DNA of 64,000 bases from Siphonodentalium dalli. Its lineage: Eukaryota; Mollusca; Scaphopoda; Gadilida; Siphonodentaliidae. Every line of letters starts with the position of its first letter. The stretch's first letter is position 1. The notes beneath the pieces were generated by a model that made no database searches, was not told the origin of the DNA, and was given only the letters and a program-made list of their open reading frames with translations. Where the stretch lies: assembly GCA_032622095.1 (NCBI GenBank), contig CP136064.1, forward strand, positions 177,212,247 through 177,276,246, read 5' to 3'. Shown one piece after another: positions 1-10,866 of the stretch. The position numbers were made by a program, and so were the translations under genes.

Positions 1-310
1 TCGGACAAAACTTTCCAGCAAGGAATGTATATTATTATCCCCATGTGTTCGCCAATGATTCTTCTATACGATAAATGTATAAAATCGCGTCAAAAAGCCA
101 ATATTTTCCAACAGAGACAAACGAAAGGTGGTGAAATGTCAAAAAATTGCAATTTTTCACATTTCGGCGGCCATCTTGGCCGCCATATTGGAGTTTTGTG
201 TCGGATTTTTGGCTAATTTGTAAGGGTTGTATATTACCATAACGTATCGAACGGCCAACATGACCGCATGTGACATCATCTTTACTATAACGGCGATCAA
301 AGAGACCTTA
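1..310. repeat. Truncated end of a dispersed repeat
   Basis: This stretch matches about 36,246-36,556 in the same orientation, with scattered substitutions and small indels. Shared landmarks are the spaced GGCGGCCATCTTGGCCGCC motif near 167-185, a GACAAACGAAAGGTG block near 116-130, and the AAGGGTTGTATATTA block near 221-235. The similarity stops just after the AAAGAGAC motif near 300. It is therefore a partial copy of the arm sequence of the 31.7-36.7 kb foldback, cut by the window edge. Confidence 0.85.
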
Positions 311-996
311 TTAATTTTTACTGTTTTTGGCTATTTCGGCACACATTTTGGCTGACATCTTGAATGGTTGCAATTGCGGCTGTGTTAATTTTCTTTCCAC
401 ATATCCGAATCTGGTATACAGTAAAGTTCAAAATTATACTAGAACGGATTCCAACAGATGATTATAAAATTTCTTAAGCTAACCATCCAATTTGACATTT
501 AAAACAAATGGCGTTTCAAAATATATTTGAACTTTGACCTCTCGTACTCGAGGTCACTGGCTGAAATTCTAATTCTGTGTTTATTCACCGGATAGAATTA
601 CTTATTGCCGACAGAATGGTATATATAACGTGTTAGCTGACATTACATATGTTGCATACATTCGTAATTACTAACCCTCCCCCAACACTTAAGTAACATT
701 TTTCGCTCTCACCAGGCATCATTCTATGTTAAATATCTCCCAAACGCCGCGTTTCCCACTCGCAAGAAATTGGTTTCCGTAAACTACATATAATTTGCCA
801 CAAAATGAGCAGAGTGGGTCTTTTGGTCAGAGTGACGACAATAAAACCTTATGGGCTCTCGGACTAATATACACTAGTAGCCAGTGTTATTGTGTATTTT
901 AACCGCTATATGAGGAAATTGTTCATGTTGATTAATATAGAGTTGCACAATTATTATTCTTGTCCTTTTATTAATTCTATGCACTTTTATTTTCAG
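311..996. other. Unassigned AT-rich stretch
   Basis: I see no coding-like frame, inverted repeat or recognised element here. The last bases form a polypyrimidine tract ending in TTTTATTTTCAG at 985-996, which is a good splice acceptor for the frame that follows. The stretch may therefore be intron sequence. Confidence 0.4.
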
Positions 997-1333
997 AGAC
1001 AAGAAGTTGAACAGTGAGATTTCCATGTCGTTAAAGGATTTTGTTCCGATATCAGGGAATGCTGACATAGACGTCGAAAGCTTCCTATTGGACGGCGGAG
1101 CCGATGTCACAATACCGATGGTTGAAGATGAAAGCGACTCGAATATTCAACCTGCAGCAACAATGGTGACATCAACGCCGGAAAACTAGTATCCTGGAAA
1201 GCACGTGTGTCGAGTGTGTAAACGCATATTCAGCCGCAGTTGGCTGCTTGAAAGACACGCGAGAACGCACTCGATAAAAAACCCTGAATTGTTCTCTGTG
1301 TCTAATGGAATTTACGTTGCCATACGAACTTAA
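997..1333 (+). pseudogene. C2H2 zinc-finger exon with in-frame stop
   Basis: The frame opens directly after a strong splice acceptor (TTTTATTTTCAG). It runs about 63 codons through an acidic, Ser/Asp-rich segment, meets TAG at 1187-1189, and continues in the same frame into a perfect C2H2 finger. In that finger the Cys codons are at 1208 and 1217, 12 residues follow, and the His codons are at 1256 and 1268 (C-x2-C-x12-H-x3-H, read as HVCRVCKRIFSRSWLLERH). The frame ends at TAA 1331-1333. C2H2 fingers bind DNA or RNA; one finger plus an acidic leader fits an internal or last exon of a zinc-finger factor. The stop just before the finger suggests a nonsense mutation. A second exon joint at the stop or an allelic difference is possible. 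Confidence 0.6.
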
Positions 1334-1722
1334 TTAACATTTAAAGGCAAAGCATATGTATTTACGATATTCATATGACAGGTTGTGAGAGGATATTTTC
1401 CCGATTCAACCAATAACAAAAACTGTTCAATATCATTAAGGAAGTTCCCTTTTCTCAGAGCGTTTGCTGCTTCGATCGGTATACACAAACTATGTGGTTG
1501 TTTTGGTCCTGCACTCTCCGATGAAAAGAGCCTTCGTTTCGATGGATATCGGCGATATTTCACAACTGTTTTTTTTTTCGGAGCTTGCAACAGACTATTG
1601 TCTGTAGATTTAGTAGATTTGGCAGTATCTTGACCATTGTTTTCCAAACATACTTTTCGTCGAGGGTCAATTCTATCTTTTTTCGTTTAATTGGCCGCCA
1701 CACGTGTCCTCGCTTTCTCTTT
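1330..1722 (-). pseudogene. Coding-like minus-strand exon, family unknown
   Basis: Read on the minus strand, a splice-acceptor-like GATTTGTTTTTCAG ends at 1723. The sequence after it is coding-like but changes frame once: a basic stretch (KRKRGHVWRPIKRKK) is followed, one frame over, by a ~105-codon open frame. That frame contains a Lys/Arg-rich KKKTVVKYRRYPSKRR segment and an amphipathic end, and stops near 1330. It has no ATG; the first usable codon is TTG. I do not recognise the family. It lies tail-to-tail with the zinc-finger exon, overlapping it by only a few bases. It could be part of the same decayed element or of another gene. Confidence 0.35.
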
Positions 1723-1739
1723 CTGAAAAACAAATCACA

Positions 1740-3530
1740 CGAGGTAAGATATCGTGTAATTCAATACATGTCAATTCATAACAATGTCACAGCTAATATA
1801 AATGTATGCTATTTTGTGGTAGATATATCTCACACGTAAACGGCCTCAGTTAATAGGTGCCGACATTCACCCAACAACCATGTCAGCAACCAATCGATGA
1901 AACAATCCAAGAGCTGACGAGTGAGCGCGCATCAGTATTTGTATATTCTCGACACATCAGCCTTAATTGTTTGATGGTCATGAACACACCGTTGGGTATG
2001 TTGCAAGATCGTGGCCACTTATCCAGTATTACAAACCATTGGTTATGTCACAATCGTACGGTTGTTTAAGGAACTATTTTCATTACTACGCAAATGTGAA
2101 CGGACAAGAGTTTCCCGGTTGCGATAAGATAGTATGCATGCATTCGAAACGATGGAGTTATAGATTGAAGCATGCTCTAAGCGTTACTCCAAATATCGTT
2201 CACGATCTCGATGACCCACACGTTACAACATATATGTAACGATCGTATGGTCGCATTTTCGCTATATCGGCACGATGTCAAATCTGTATGTTACACACTG
2301 ATTATAATATTTGTTGAGAGTTTGGCTGCAATATTGAATGCTATGCGAATCTATATTAGGGCCATGTAGACCGAATAATTTGCTACAACACTACATTCTT
2401 TATATCGCATAAGATGATACTCACATTTCTTTCAAGAATTCTGAGTAAGACAACGAATGGTGTACATTTTCTGCCAAAATATGTCAGCGCAATGTAAATA
2501 TAACAAGTTTGTAATAAATAAATAACTGATTCCGGGTTGATTGAAATCAAAACAAGAATATCATATCACTTAGAAGTGAACAGCGATTAAAACAGAACAG
2601 CGATCACTGGCTATGTCACAATCGAAAGAATTTATGTCATGAAACCCATTCTGTCACGTTTTGCTGAAAAAAAATTAATGTGAATGACATCATATGTCAC
2701 CAAACTGACAAGTAATACCCAACTATTCACTATGTCACATTCGTATTGTTGTACATTGTGCAATTGACGTAATCGATAGCATAAGCTCAGTTTAAATTGG
2801 TTCACACGCATTCAAACCCGATTTAATTTTGCATAATATGCTAACAGGCCCATTAGGTGATGTGGTGTAAACTCCAATCATATCTTATATTTTTTAATTT
2901 ATACTTTTGGAGCGAACGCATTTAAACAAATGAGAATATAATGAAAGTACAAATATACCGCCACAGTCTCCCCCATAAACACTATGTCGACTAGCGTCGC
3001 ATTAGATGATACTCACATTTTTCTCGAATGCAGGGTAAGACTATATATGAATAGTGAATATATGAGACAGTATGTCCATTATGTTGCGCTGATTAAAATA
3101 GAACGTTCTCGCACATGTTACATCCATATGGCCGCACTTGTCGTCATGTCGATATAACAAGCTTGTTTGTGAAAAGTGATTGACTTTGGGTTGACTGAAA
3201 TCTTAACGGACAGTTAAACTAGCACGCTTATACACAGTGGGTTATACAAAGTTCTTAATGTATGAATTATCTCGCCCTAAGATAAGAAAAACTACGACGA
3301 TATGTGGTCTAACGAAATATGAATACCGTAATATATATTAATTGTATCGGAAGATTATTTTTCTGTGAAATCGGTAGCAGATGTAAGTATAGCGTAGATC
3401 AAATATTATTACCAAGATTACTAGATTGTCATAGCACTTACATGTACTGGTTAAATCCAGAACAGCGAGCACTGGCTATGTCACAATCGAACGGATTGAT
3501 CATGACATCGCTTGATTCACGCTAGGTTTT
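1740..3530. repeat. Diverged direct repeats with a recurring octad block
   Basis: Blocks recur in order with drift. One containing GATGATACTCACATTT lies at about 2413 and 3004. One around TAACAAG(T/C)TTGT followed by GGGTTGA(T/C)TGAAATC lies at about 2505 and 3155. A CTGGCTATGTCACAATCG block lies at about 2611 and 3473, with weaker forms near 2040 and 2727. Spacing rises from 591 to 866 bp, so indels have accumulated. A 90-codon ATG frame at 1967-2239 begins in one of these blocks; I give it little weight as a gene because of that overlap. Confidence 0.6.
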
Positions 3531-4781
3531 GGTGGTGAAAGATTATGTGTTTATGACAAATGTTACCTGGCTGTACAAATGAAACCAGTATAAATCCACG
3601 ATGGATTAAAATGGTAAAACATATATAGAATGACTTAATACAAAACGTGAACCGTTTGAGGGACGGCCACATTATACAGCATTTGCACGGTGCAAGCTTA
3701 TATGTGTGCCGGTTTCACTATATAACGGTATGGGTTGAAACATACCAATTACAGGTTGTTTATAATAGTTGGTAATTCTTTTTAACATTGAAATGCTTAT
3801 TGATTGATCCTAAAAGGTTTAGATCATGCCACGAATCTCTATTCTGACTAACACCCGTATAAATCATATTCCACCAGTACCAAAACATGGAAACTTTTTG
3901 AAGTTTTGACAGGGAGCATTACAAACTCGAAAAAATAACGCGGGGAATATATTTCTTAGTTATTACCTGTTCCTTAATTATGTACTTCACTGTACGTGAA
4001 GGTTCCAACTCGAGACAGCTAGCTCATTATCAAGTATATCATGCTACAACATTCAATAACATATGGGACTCGTTTATCAGCTCATTTGAATAATATAATT
4101 TGTCGAATGTTTCAGTTCAGCACGAGCCGAGACGAATTTGAGTACATTTCATTTAGGAAACGAAATAGTCTCCTCGGACATCGATTCGGATACGTGTACA
4201 CGTGATATTTACTTTAGTTATAATCAGAGAGGAATTCGGCAACATAGATGGTTGGTTGTTGGTCACAAAGAAGCATTGTCGTATATTTTTCGATATACCC
4301 ACTTCTGAAATCGACTCATTTTATGGAAATTGGCTGAATCATGAACACAAATTTCAACACAAGGTGATTGCAGGAAGATTTGGCTATAGGAATCCGAAAA
4401 AATCGACTGGAAAATACTCGATCGTGTTGCTAAATTCCGATACATTGTGAAAAAAATAAGTTCCAAAGTTAGGACCCCGGGCTGTTTCTGCAGCCTATTT
4501 CTACCCCAATGCTTTAATGAAATATACAAAGTTGTATCGAATTCAACCCGGCATATATGGAGGTATTGAGCGAATGTAACTGCTTCTATACCAACCGTTC
4601 CATTATGTCAAAATTAATTAAACACTGTATTTTTCTCTATTTCGTAACCAGAAATTGCAACATAAAAATAGAGATGCGCGGTTGTATCGTCGTAGAAGCG
4701 CGGTTGGCAACACAGATGCGCTTTTTCGAATGGTCGGTGTGGGTAAGTCCTGTGTTAGTAGGGGACTGAACTCTTCATGGA
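3531..4781. other. Mostly unassigned; holds one half-foldback
   Basis: Apart from the repeat at 3805-4010 I see nothing firm. An 82-codon frame at 4202-4450 (+) lacks an ATG and is mirrored by an equally long frame on the other strand, so I do not call it a gene. Around 4680-4780 the sequence reads coding-like on the minus strand just outside the repeat that starts at 4782. Confidence 0.4.
3805..4010. repeat. Single arm of the foldback family at 49.8 kb
   Basis: This segment matches the right half of the palindrome at 49,807-50,161 when reversed. It shares the GATCATGCCACGAAT edge, the ATTCCACCAGTAC block, the AATAACGCGGGGAATATAT block, and the loop region around TTCACTGTACGTGAAGG. Only one arm plus the loop is present here, so it is a half copy. 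Confidence 0.75.
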
Positions 4782-5195
4782 GCTTGGAAATTCTCTTCGA
4801 TGTTCAGTTACCGGAAACGCCATCAAAAGGTATCACTCGTTGTGCTATTTTGTGACATTCGCTTGTTCTCTTCTTTCTCAGTGCATAGATGTCGGCTGAC
4901 AATAGTATCCTGTGAACTCCATATGTAATGAGATCAACGAAGGAAGATGTCTGATGTCTAATGGCGTTGAGAACTTGAGAATGAAGCCCTTCAAATCGTG
5001 TTCACTCGCTCGCCGCCAACACAATTATAAACTAATTGCCATAAAACGAAACAATTGACCGACATGTCACCGCTTTTATCGACGATAGTCAAGTATTTTC
5101 CTTATTATCGCGTCCAAATTAATACTCTGGTTTGATTGGTGTATCTCATTAAGTTTTAAAAATAAACTTCCGAATAGTACATTCTTCATGTGTAA

Positions 5196-5729
5196 GCAGG
5201 GGGGATTTTTCCGGGCACGTATGCCGGGGTGGGTGGGTGGTCGATGGGACCAACAAACAATTTTTTCAGCAACTAAATTTGTTTTTCCTGCAAGTCTTTT
5301 GACTGTTTTTGCAATGAGTTTGGCTTAAAACACCTTAGAATAAGATAAATAATGTAATTCCAACTGCTAACTGACTACAGGCAGTTATCGTGTTGTGTTT
5401 TGTTAGAAATTTTGAAATCCAAGATGGCCGCTGGCAGCCATGTTTTTTTGGCCGAATGACCTCAAAATGACTCGTTCCTAATTACATGTCAATGTTAACA
5501 TCCATGACAAATAGTATGCACAGAAATTCATATACAGCTGTTAACAGTGAATCCCCCCCCCCGCAAATCTCTGTTTTGGTGTCAAAAGGGGGGTGGGTGT
5601 CCAGAAATGGTCGGAAAAAACTGCCGAAAACGGAAAAAAATTTGGACGCGGGGGTGGGTGGGTCCCAACAAGGGTCAAAAGTAAAAAATCAGCATACGTG
5701 CCTAAAAAATTTGTCCGACCCCCCCCCCG
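5196..5729. mobile_element. 534 bp G-rich inverted-repeat element with target duplication
   Basis: The element is flanked on both sides by GTGTAA (5190-5195 and 5730-5735). The equivalent place in copy B (near 9795) has a single GTGTAG, which is an empty site. The ends are inverted: GCAGGGGGGATTTTTCC with GGCACGTATGC inside on the left, and a complementary GCATACGTGCC followed by TTTGTCCGACCCCCC on the right. It contains no transposase frame, so it is a non-autonomous DNA element. Its middle (about 5410-5545) carries a piece like the 40-45 kb array repeats (CCAAGATGGCCGC, GGCCGAATGACC). The superfamily is not determined. Confidence 0.75.
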
Positions 5730-5852
5730 GTGTAAGTATGATTAAAAATATACGTAAGCCAGTGAAACATCGCAATAGTTCGAAAACTTGAGGCATGTCT
5801 CACTGGTTTTATGTTGGAACCCTCCCCCGAGAAAAGAGCCACAGACAAAGCC

Positions 5853-6577
5853 GCTTACACATGGGCGCGGTCGACGCGCCGCGGCCGACGCGGCCGGACG
5901 ATCGAGTTTGTGCAGTCATGAAGCACGGGACCTTACACATTGGCGCGGCGCGGCCAATCGACGCGCGGCGCGGCCAATCGACGCGCGGCGACATTTTTAA
6001 TGAGCGGCGCGATTATTTTCAATGGAACCGTGAGCCATTTTGCAGAGCGATCGCGCGACGAATCACTGTCAGATCAAAGCATTCCACACATATTCATCGG
6101 GTACTACCTCAAATTTAAGAGAAATCCCCAAAAATATCGCAAGTCTTTGCTGTGGGCTGATTGGCTTCCGTACCCCGCCCGTATTCTTTCTTTATATCAT
6201 CTTCGATGAAGAAAAGTATCCGTGCGAATTGGTCCCTTGACGTTCTAAATTATTGTATAAATTTGCCCTCATCTGAATAGAGTTCACGGTATAAATGATT
6301 AAATACACCATGTAAATATCTCTTCTTATTAATTGGGTGTACCCAAAACCTTTTATTTCTCTTCTTTTTCCGTTGTCGATACAAATATACCAGCGCTATT
6401 ATAACAAGTGTGTCATCAGACACTGCCTCCATTCTAGAAATCATGTTATGAAACACAATACTTCGGGCGTTTATAATTATTCTGCCGCTGCCATGTGAAA
6501 GCGACACACTCACGCGGCGAAGACGAAGAGTTTATTCGTTAGTAACCGCGTCGGCCGCGCCACGCCCATGTGTAACC
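5853..6577. mobile_element. GC-rich inverted-repeat element carrying a Harbinger remnant
   Basis: The termini are TTACACATGGGCG on the left and its complement CGCCCATGTGTAA on the right, each followed inwards by CG-rich sequence with GGCCGACGCGG. The left end also holds a GC-rich tandem of about 20 bp units (GCGCGGCCAATCGAC type, about 5942-5992). Copy B of the surrounding repeat lacks this block near 9918, which supports insertion. A transposase-like minus-strand remnant lies inside. I cannot define a clear target duplication; the TTA/TAA at the edges is palindromic rather than direct. Confidence 0.65.
6030..6513 (-). pseudogene. PIF/Harbinger-like transposase N-terminal remnant
   Basis: The minus strand has an 87-codon frame (6513 down to 6250). 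After a short hydrophobic stretch and a basic RQRKKKRNK run it reads KRFWVHPINKKR, LHGVFNHLYREL and DEGKF. This is the pattern of the N-terminal part of PIF/Harbinger (HARBI1-like) transposases, where an RRFWVRP-type motif is followed by H-G-x-F/Y and a leucine-rich helix ahead of the DDE domain. A stop follows where family members continue, and similarity fades through shifted frames to about 6030. No DDE catalytic residues are present, so it cannot be active. Family recognition is from memory of the motif. Confidence 0.55.
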
Positions 6578-6870
6578 AGCTCAACTCACAGGATCGAGTC
6601 TATTTTTGATTGAGATTCCATTTCTGAATGTCCAAAAAAACAAAAACAAAAACCCCCCACCAGTAAACAGATTTGTATAAGTGTTTATGAGAATCAGTTT
6701 GTTCCGCCATCTGAAATGAAATATATCATTATATATGAAAGAAACTTATTTTTTACTGACGGTCAAATTGAATCAAATCCCCAACATTTGGGAAACCCGA
6801 TGGACGGTGGCTTCTCGTGCAGGAATTGAATCATGGCTGCTTAATTCAATTGTGGTAAAAGCCGGGAGTC

Positions 6871-7138
6871 CTAATGAATGTGTGGTATCTTTGTGCTTAA
6901 ATTAATTGCTATATTTCCCACGCGTGATAATGGTAATTTTACCGCACTCTGGTACATCCAGATTTCTCAAATTCAGGTCACATCTCGGTCGTCAATGTCG
7001 CCCAACATGGTGCAGTGACTCGATTACTTCAATTCACAAATAATTAAAGGTTAGTTACTCTGGGGTCATCCCCTTCACCATTCGTGTTTAGCTTTAACCC
7101 TTTGACGACGGGAGCTGCGCTGATGCAGCATCAAAGAT
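6871..7138. other. Unassigned
   Basis: I see no gene or repeat relative here. The stretch ends with CCCTTTGACGACGGGAGCTG just before the small foldback. Confidence 0.3.
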
Positions 7139-7302
7139 CCTGTGCCAGTGCATTCTCTTATATATGCGAGTCTCCCATATGGAGCCTAGCATATATAAGA
7201 AATTGCACAGGCTTACAAGGTCAAGGTAAATACTGTTAGGTCTATGTATCCCCTATAGCTATATTGGAGACTCGCATATATAGGATAATGCATTGGCACA
7301 GG
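7139..7302. repeat. Small foldback sharing a module with the 52.5 kb element
   Basis: The outer arms are CCTGTGCCAGTGCATTCTC and its near complement ATAATGCATTGGCACAGG, each followed by TTATATATGCGAGTC or its complement. A third partial arm copy (GCATATATAAGAAATTGCA) lies near 7191. The same CTTATATATGCGAGTC module occurs four times in the element at 52,471-52,926, so the two are relatives. Confidence 0.75.
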
Positions 7303-8101
7303 GTTTTAGCAAAATTTCAGGAACCTCCAGTAATGGAATGATTAATATTGAATTAAATAGAATATATTACCAGATATGACGTAATTAAATCTTTTTCCCT
7401 ATTCTATAGGTGGCGATATAACTGTTTGTCGTGGTCGTAGCTAATTGTGATATGTCGAATGGTGTTAGATAGCAATCACTTCAGTTCCTTATTACTGAGA
7501 ATTGTTTTCACAAAACTGCATTCTTAGTAAACTAGATGTATTTTCTGAAATATTAAAGTGAAAACATTAAAATTGAGTTAATTCCTGATTAAGAAACAGG
7601 TGACCTGTTTTTTTGTTTGGAACAAAAAGTAATTATAAAAGCTAAATTATTTTGAGCTATATTTGAATCATTAAACAGATATTGCTCATTTGAACATCAG
7701 AATTGTGTAAAGTCAGGTCCGCATTTTCCTCAATTCTATTACTTGGATAAGCCTTTGTGAGACATAAACTCCTCATAAGATTATATAACGTATTCTTTTT
7801 TTCTTTTTTTCATTATTTTCATGACCGGAACCTGACCAGAGTGTAACAAGAATAAGCATAATTTCGGAGTTCAAACCACCACGGGACTTCAATAAAATCA
7901 CAACAAAAATTGCTGAACCATGCATGATATAGAGGATCTACAACGAGTCACCAGTTTATAGCGGAATTTACAAAACGAGTCCAGTAAATTAGGTCTGGAC
8001 CCAGGTCTCTCCAGATGTCCCGTTATGAACCTACCGAAAAGTGCTGAAGATTGGTATAGATAATAACATCAGAATGAGGATCTTCGGTTGGGAGTAAAAT
8101 G
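7303..8101. other. Unassigned AT-rich stretch
   Basis: I found no coding-like frame, no inverted repeat and no relative elsewhere in the window. Confidence 0.3.
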
Positions 8102-8246
8102 ATCCATCATGTGACATGGGATGTGGGTATGGAAAAAATCTCACCCTCGGATCCAGATATTTGGACCGGACACTCGGCAAGGCTCGTGTCCGGCCCAAAT
8201 ATCTGGCCCCTCGGGTAATATTTTTCCATCCCACATCATGATGGAT
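8102..8246. repeat. 145 bp palindrome
   Basis: Left and right halves pair over nearly the whole length: ATCCATCATGTG with CATCATGATGGAT at the ends, then GGGATGTGGGTATGGAAAAA with TTTTTCCATCCCACA, then CCAGATATTTGGACCGGACAC with GTGTCCGGCCCAAATATCTGG. The loop is only about 10 bp (TCGGCAAGGCTC). This is a small foldback or MITE, or a hairpin-forming site. Confidence 0.85.
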
Positions 8247-9321
8247 AATATTAATCCATGTTCTTGGAGTGACACCTGCTGTGATAGTGTATACTACATA
8301 TCAAATAAGTTGATTTGTAGAAAGTCTACAAATGCGCCGTGGTGTGTGTTTACTTTATAGTGTGTGAAGACCGCATACGTTTATTATATTGTGTTCACAT
8401 TGCATAAGTACCTCTCAGTCGGATAGTTGCCCGAAACGTCGTGTCCTTATGCATACTTTATGAGTTTCCATTTGTTTATATTTTGTATGTCTCATATATA
8501 CAGACATATTTTGTTCATTATGTATTTTCATATACCTCATGCATGTGGACGTATCGATTTACGTATGACATAGTACTAATATGTGTACTTCTATTACAGG
8601 TTGAAACAATGAAACATTTTGAACAACCTTTTGAATTTAGTCCCATGAACGAAAAGTTCTGTTCGCCTATTTTTACCAGAGTTACAGATCTTTTTTCGAA
8701 ATTCGTGTTTTCTTGGTGTTCGGATGATAATTTCAATTAAATATGATTGAATGGAATGAAATGTAGTATATATGGTTGAATCCAAAAAGTATTACTCAAG
8801 TTCGATCTTCCGCCCATTTTAACTGTTGCGGACAATTGTTCGAGTGAAAATATGGGTGTTCTTATAGTTGGTTGATCACCATCAAAATTGGCTCAAATTA
8901 CAAAATGTGCTTCAATCTCATCAGATCAACGAGCATTTTTACATATATATTTTACTTGTATCTATTTTCGGCTCATAACTCAAAGTAATGAACTATCTCT
9001 GAGCGCATTTTGAAATAAGTCGACATGCCTATACGCGACCGTGGTGGTGATCTTGTTTAAAGTTTCAAAGGCTATCAATTGTTCGACAGACCATCTTATG
9101 ATCTTAAGTCTTCATTGTTGTCGAACATACTCGTGGACCCATCATAGTGCCTTTCATGTATATGTGACATCGTTTCTCTAGCCTTATCCAACGATTACCC
9201 GAGGATCGCGCAAGTGGGTAGTGAGATTGAAGCCCCCGGTCTTGATCTGTTCTCGTGTGTTCGATTCATCGAAACACGTTCGCAACTTGTTCGCACGTCA
9301 CGCTTTCTTGGTCAAATATAT
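8247..9321. other. Unassigned, with one block shared with 19.4 kb
   Basis: The stretch 8680-8840 resembles 19,450-19,760 in the same direction (CCAGAGTTACA, TTTCGAAATTCGTGTTTTC, GTTCGGATGATAA, GGAATGAAAT, ATTCGATCTTCCGCCCATTT-type blocks). It is a diverged dispersed repeat. A splice-acceptor-like CTTCTATTACAG precedes a short frame at 8600-8740, but the frame's second half lies in that repeat, so I do not call a gene. Confidence 0.4.
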
Positions 9322-9642
9322 TCACGAATATAGAAGAACACTGATTTTAATACACCCCGAGAGTACAATGCAAGACGGACTGCGATGGTCATCTGGCTCA
9401 GGAAATTCTCTTCGATGTTCAGTTACCGGATATACCATCAAAATGAGATCACTCGGTGTCTTCTTTTGTGGAATGTGAGACATTCGCGTGTTCTCTCCCA
9501 TCAGCTGAGATTGGCTGACAATGGTTTCCTGTAAAAGGTATAGTTCGTGTAATCTGTAATGAGATCCACGAAGGAAGATGTCTGATGGCATTGAATCCCG
9601 CTTACATAATTGCATTATAAAGATAGTTTTCGAAGACAACAT
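9322..9642 (-). CDS. Hypothetical 106-residue protein in a repeat
   Basis: An uninterrupted minus-strand frame starts at ATG (9642) and ends near 9322. It is rich in Ser, His and Ile, has no membrane segment or motif I recognise, and includes a charged EHRREFPEPDDHRSPS stretch. The equivalent sequence in copy A (about 4990 down to 4780) keeps scattered identical pieces but has stops and frame changes. The frame may therefore have been coding in an ancestor of both copies. No splice or polyadenylation signal ties it to other exons. It may belong to the repeat rather than to a host gene. Confidence 0.3.
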   Translation of the reverse strand: MLSSKTIFIMQLCKRDSMPSDIFLRGSHYRLHELYLLQETIVSQSQLMGENTRMSHIPQKKTPSDLILMVYPVTEHRREFPEPDDHRSPSCIVLSGCIKISVLLYS

Positions 9643-10866
9643 TTTACCATAAAACCAATCTAATGTCCGCCATGCGACGGCATTTGTGGACGATAAGTAA
9701 ATTATTATCGCGTCGAAATTAACCCTTGTATATTTGAATTGAAACTCCCATTCAGTTTTAAAATTAAACTTCGTAATTGTCTATTCTTCTTGTGTAGGTA
9801 TTATTATTATTACACATTAAAATCATAAGTCAGCCAGTGAAAAACTACTCAAGAGTTCGAAAACATGAGACCTGACTCAATGGTTTCATTGTGGAACCTT
9901 CGCCCGAGCAAAAAGAGCCACGGACTACTCACAGGATCCAGTAAATGTTTGATTGAGATTCCATTTCTGAATATCCACACACAAAAAATACAAGTCCCCC
10001 ACAAGTACGCACATTTGAACATTTTTATGCGAAATAATTTGTTCCGCCATCTGACTCCTTATATATGAAAACAGTTTTTGTTTTACTTCCGGTCAAATTG
10101 AATCAAATCCTCAACATTGGGAAACCCGATGGAAGGTGGCTTCTCGTGAATCGAATGATCTGGTATCCCTTTAACAAATTTACTTTATATGGTGATACTT
10201 CGCTCATCGATTAATCATTTAGATCAGAAACATACCGTATATACATCAGTTGGAGTGACCCCTACCAAACTACTTTTTCACCCGGGGTAAATATTTCATT
10301 GTGAAAACTGAATTATAATTTTTTTTTACGTGTGTGCGATTATATATTGATGAATTTACTCTAATAATGTGGTCTCTCTCTCTCCTTGTTCTCTTTAAAA
10401 CGACATATATGTAGTATAAAACGATGGAGTAGGACAAATAAGTTATCTGAAGTTTTCCCATTATTCCAGAAATTTTATTGATATTATGATTATACCAGCA
10501 AAATATGTTGCCCATATTCAAAAATAAAGTGGATGAATATGCTTGTTATTGAAAATTATCAATAATAACTCTGTCGTGATGGAATGAAAATTGGTCATCT
10601 CCAAATTTTATTGTTAATTACTTGTAAGTCGAAGTTATATACTAATACTTAAAGGAGAGAGAATCCACTTGTGTTTTATAACCTCGTAACAATTGTTATC
10701 CCTATGAATATGTATATACACGTGAATATGTATATATTATCTATTTCAATGTATTATGTATTATATCTCAAACACTGTGTTTACAGTTTAATGGGAAATA
10801 AACATATTGTGAATCATGGCTGTTTAATTGAATTGTGGTAGAATAAAAAGCCGACAGTCCTAATGA
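9397..10866. repeat. Dispersed repeat, copy B
   Basis: This is the second copy of the sequence at 4,782-6,870 and lacks both elements inserted in that copy, so it provides empty sites. Between about 10,166 and 10,815 it holds sequence absent from copy A, including a CTCTCTCTCTCC run near 10,373 and AT-rich DNA. The last block (ATCATGGCTGTTTAATTGAA) resumes similarity with copy A near 6830. Confidence 0.7.

Larger units (their letters stand above)
4782..6870. repeat. Dispersed repeat, copy A (with two insertions)
   Basis: This copy aligns with 9,397-10,866 in the same orientation. The aligned pieces are 4782-5189 with 9397-9790, 5736-5850 with 9805-9915, 6580-6800 with 9925-10165, and 6830-6870 with 10816-10866. 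The gaps are the inserted elements at 5196-5729 and 5853-6577. In copy B, about 650 bp of extra sequence precedes the last block instead. Copy B keeps an open minus-strand frame where copy A has stops and shifts, so copy A is the more decayed. Confidence 0.7.

Noticed and set aside
5788-6118. Arg/Ala-rich frames over 5.8-6.1 kb
   Set aside because: They come from the GC-rich tandem at the end of the inverted-repeat element, and several overlapping frames on both strands are open for the same reason.
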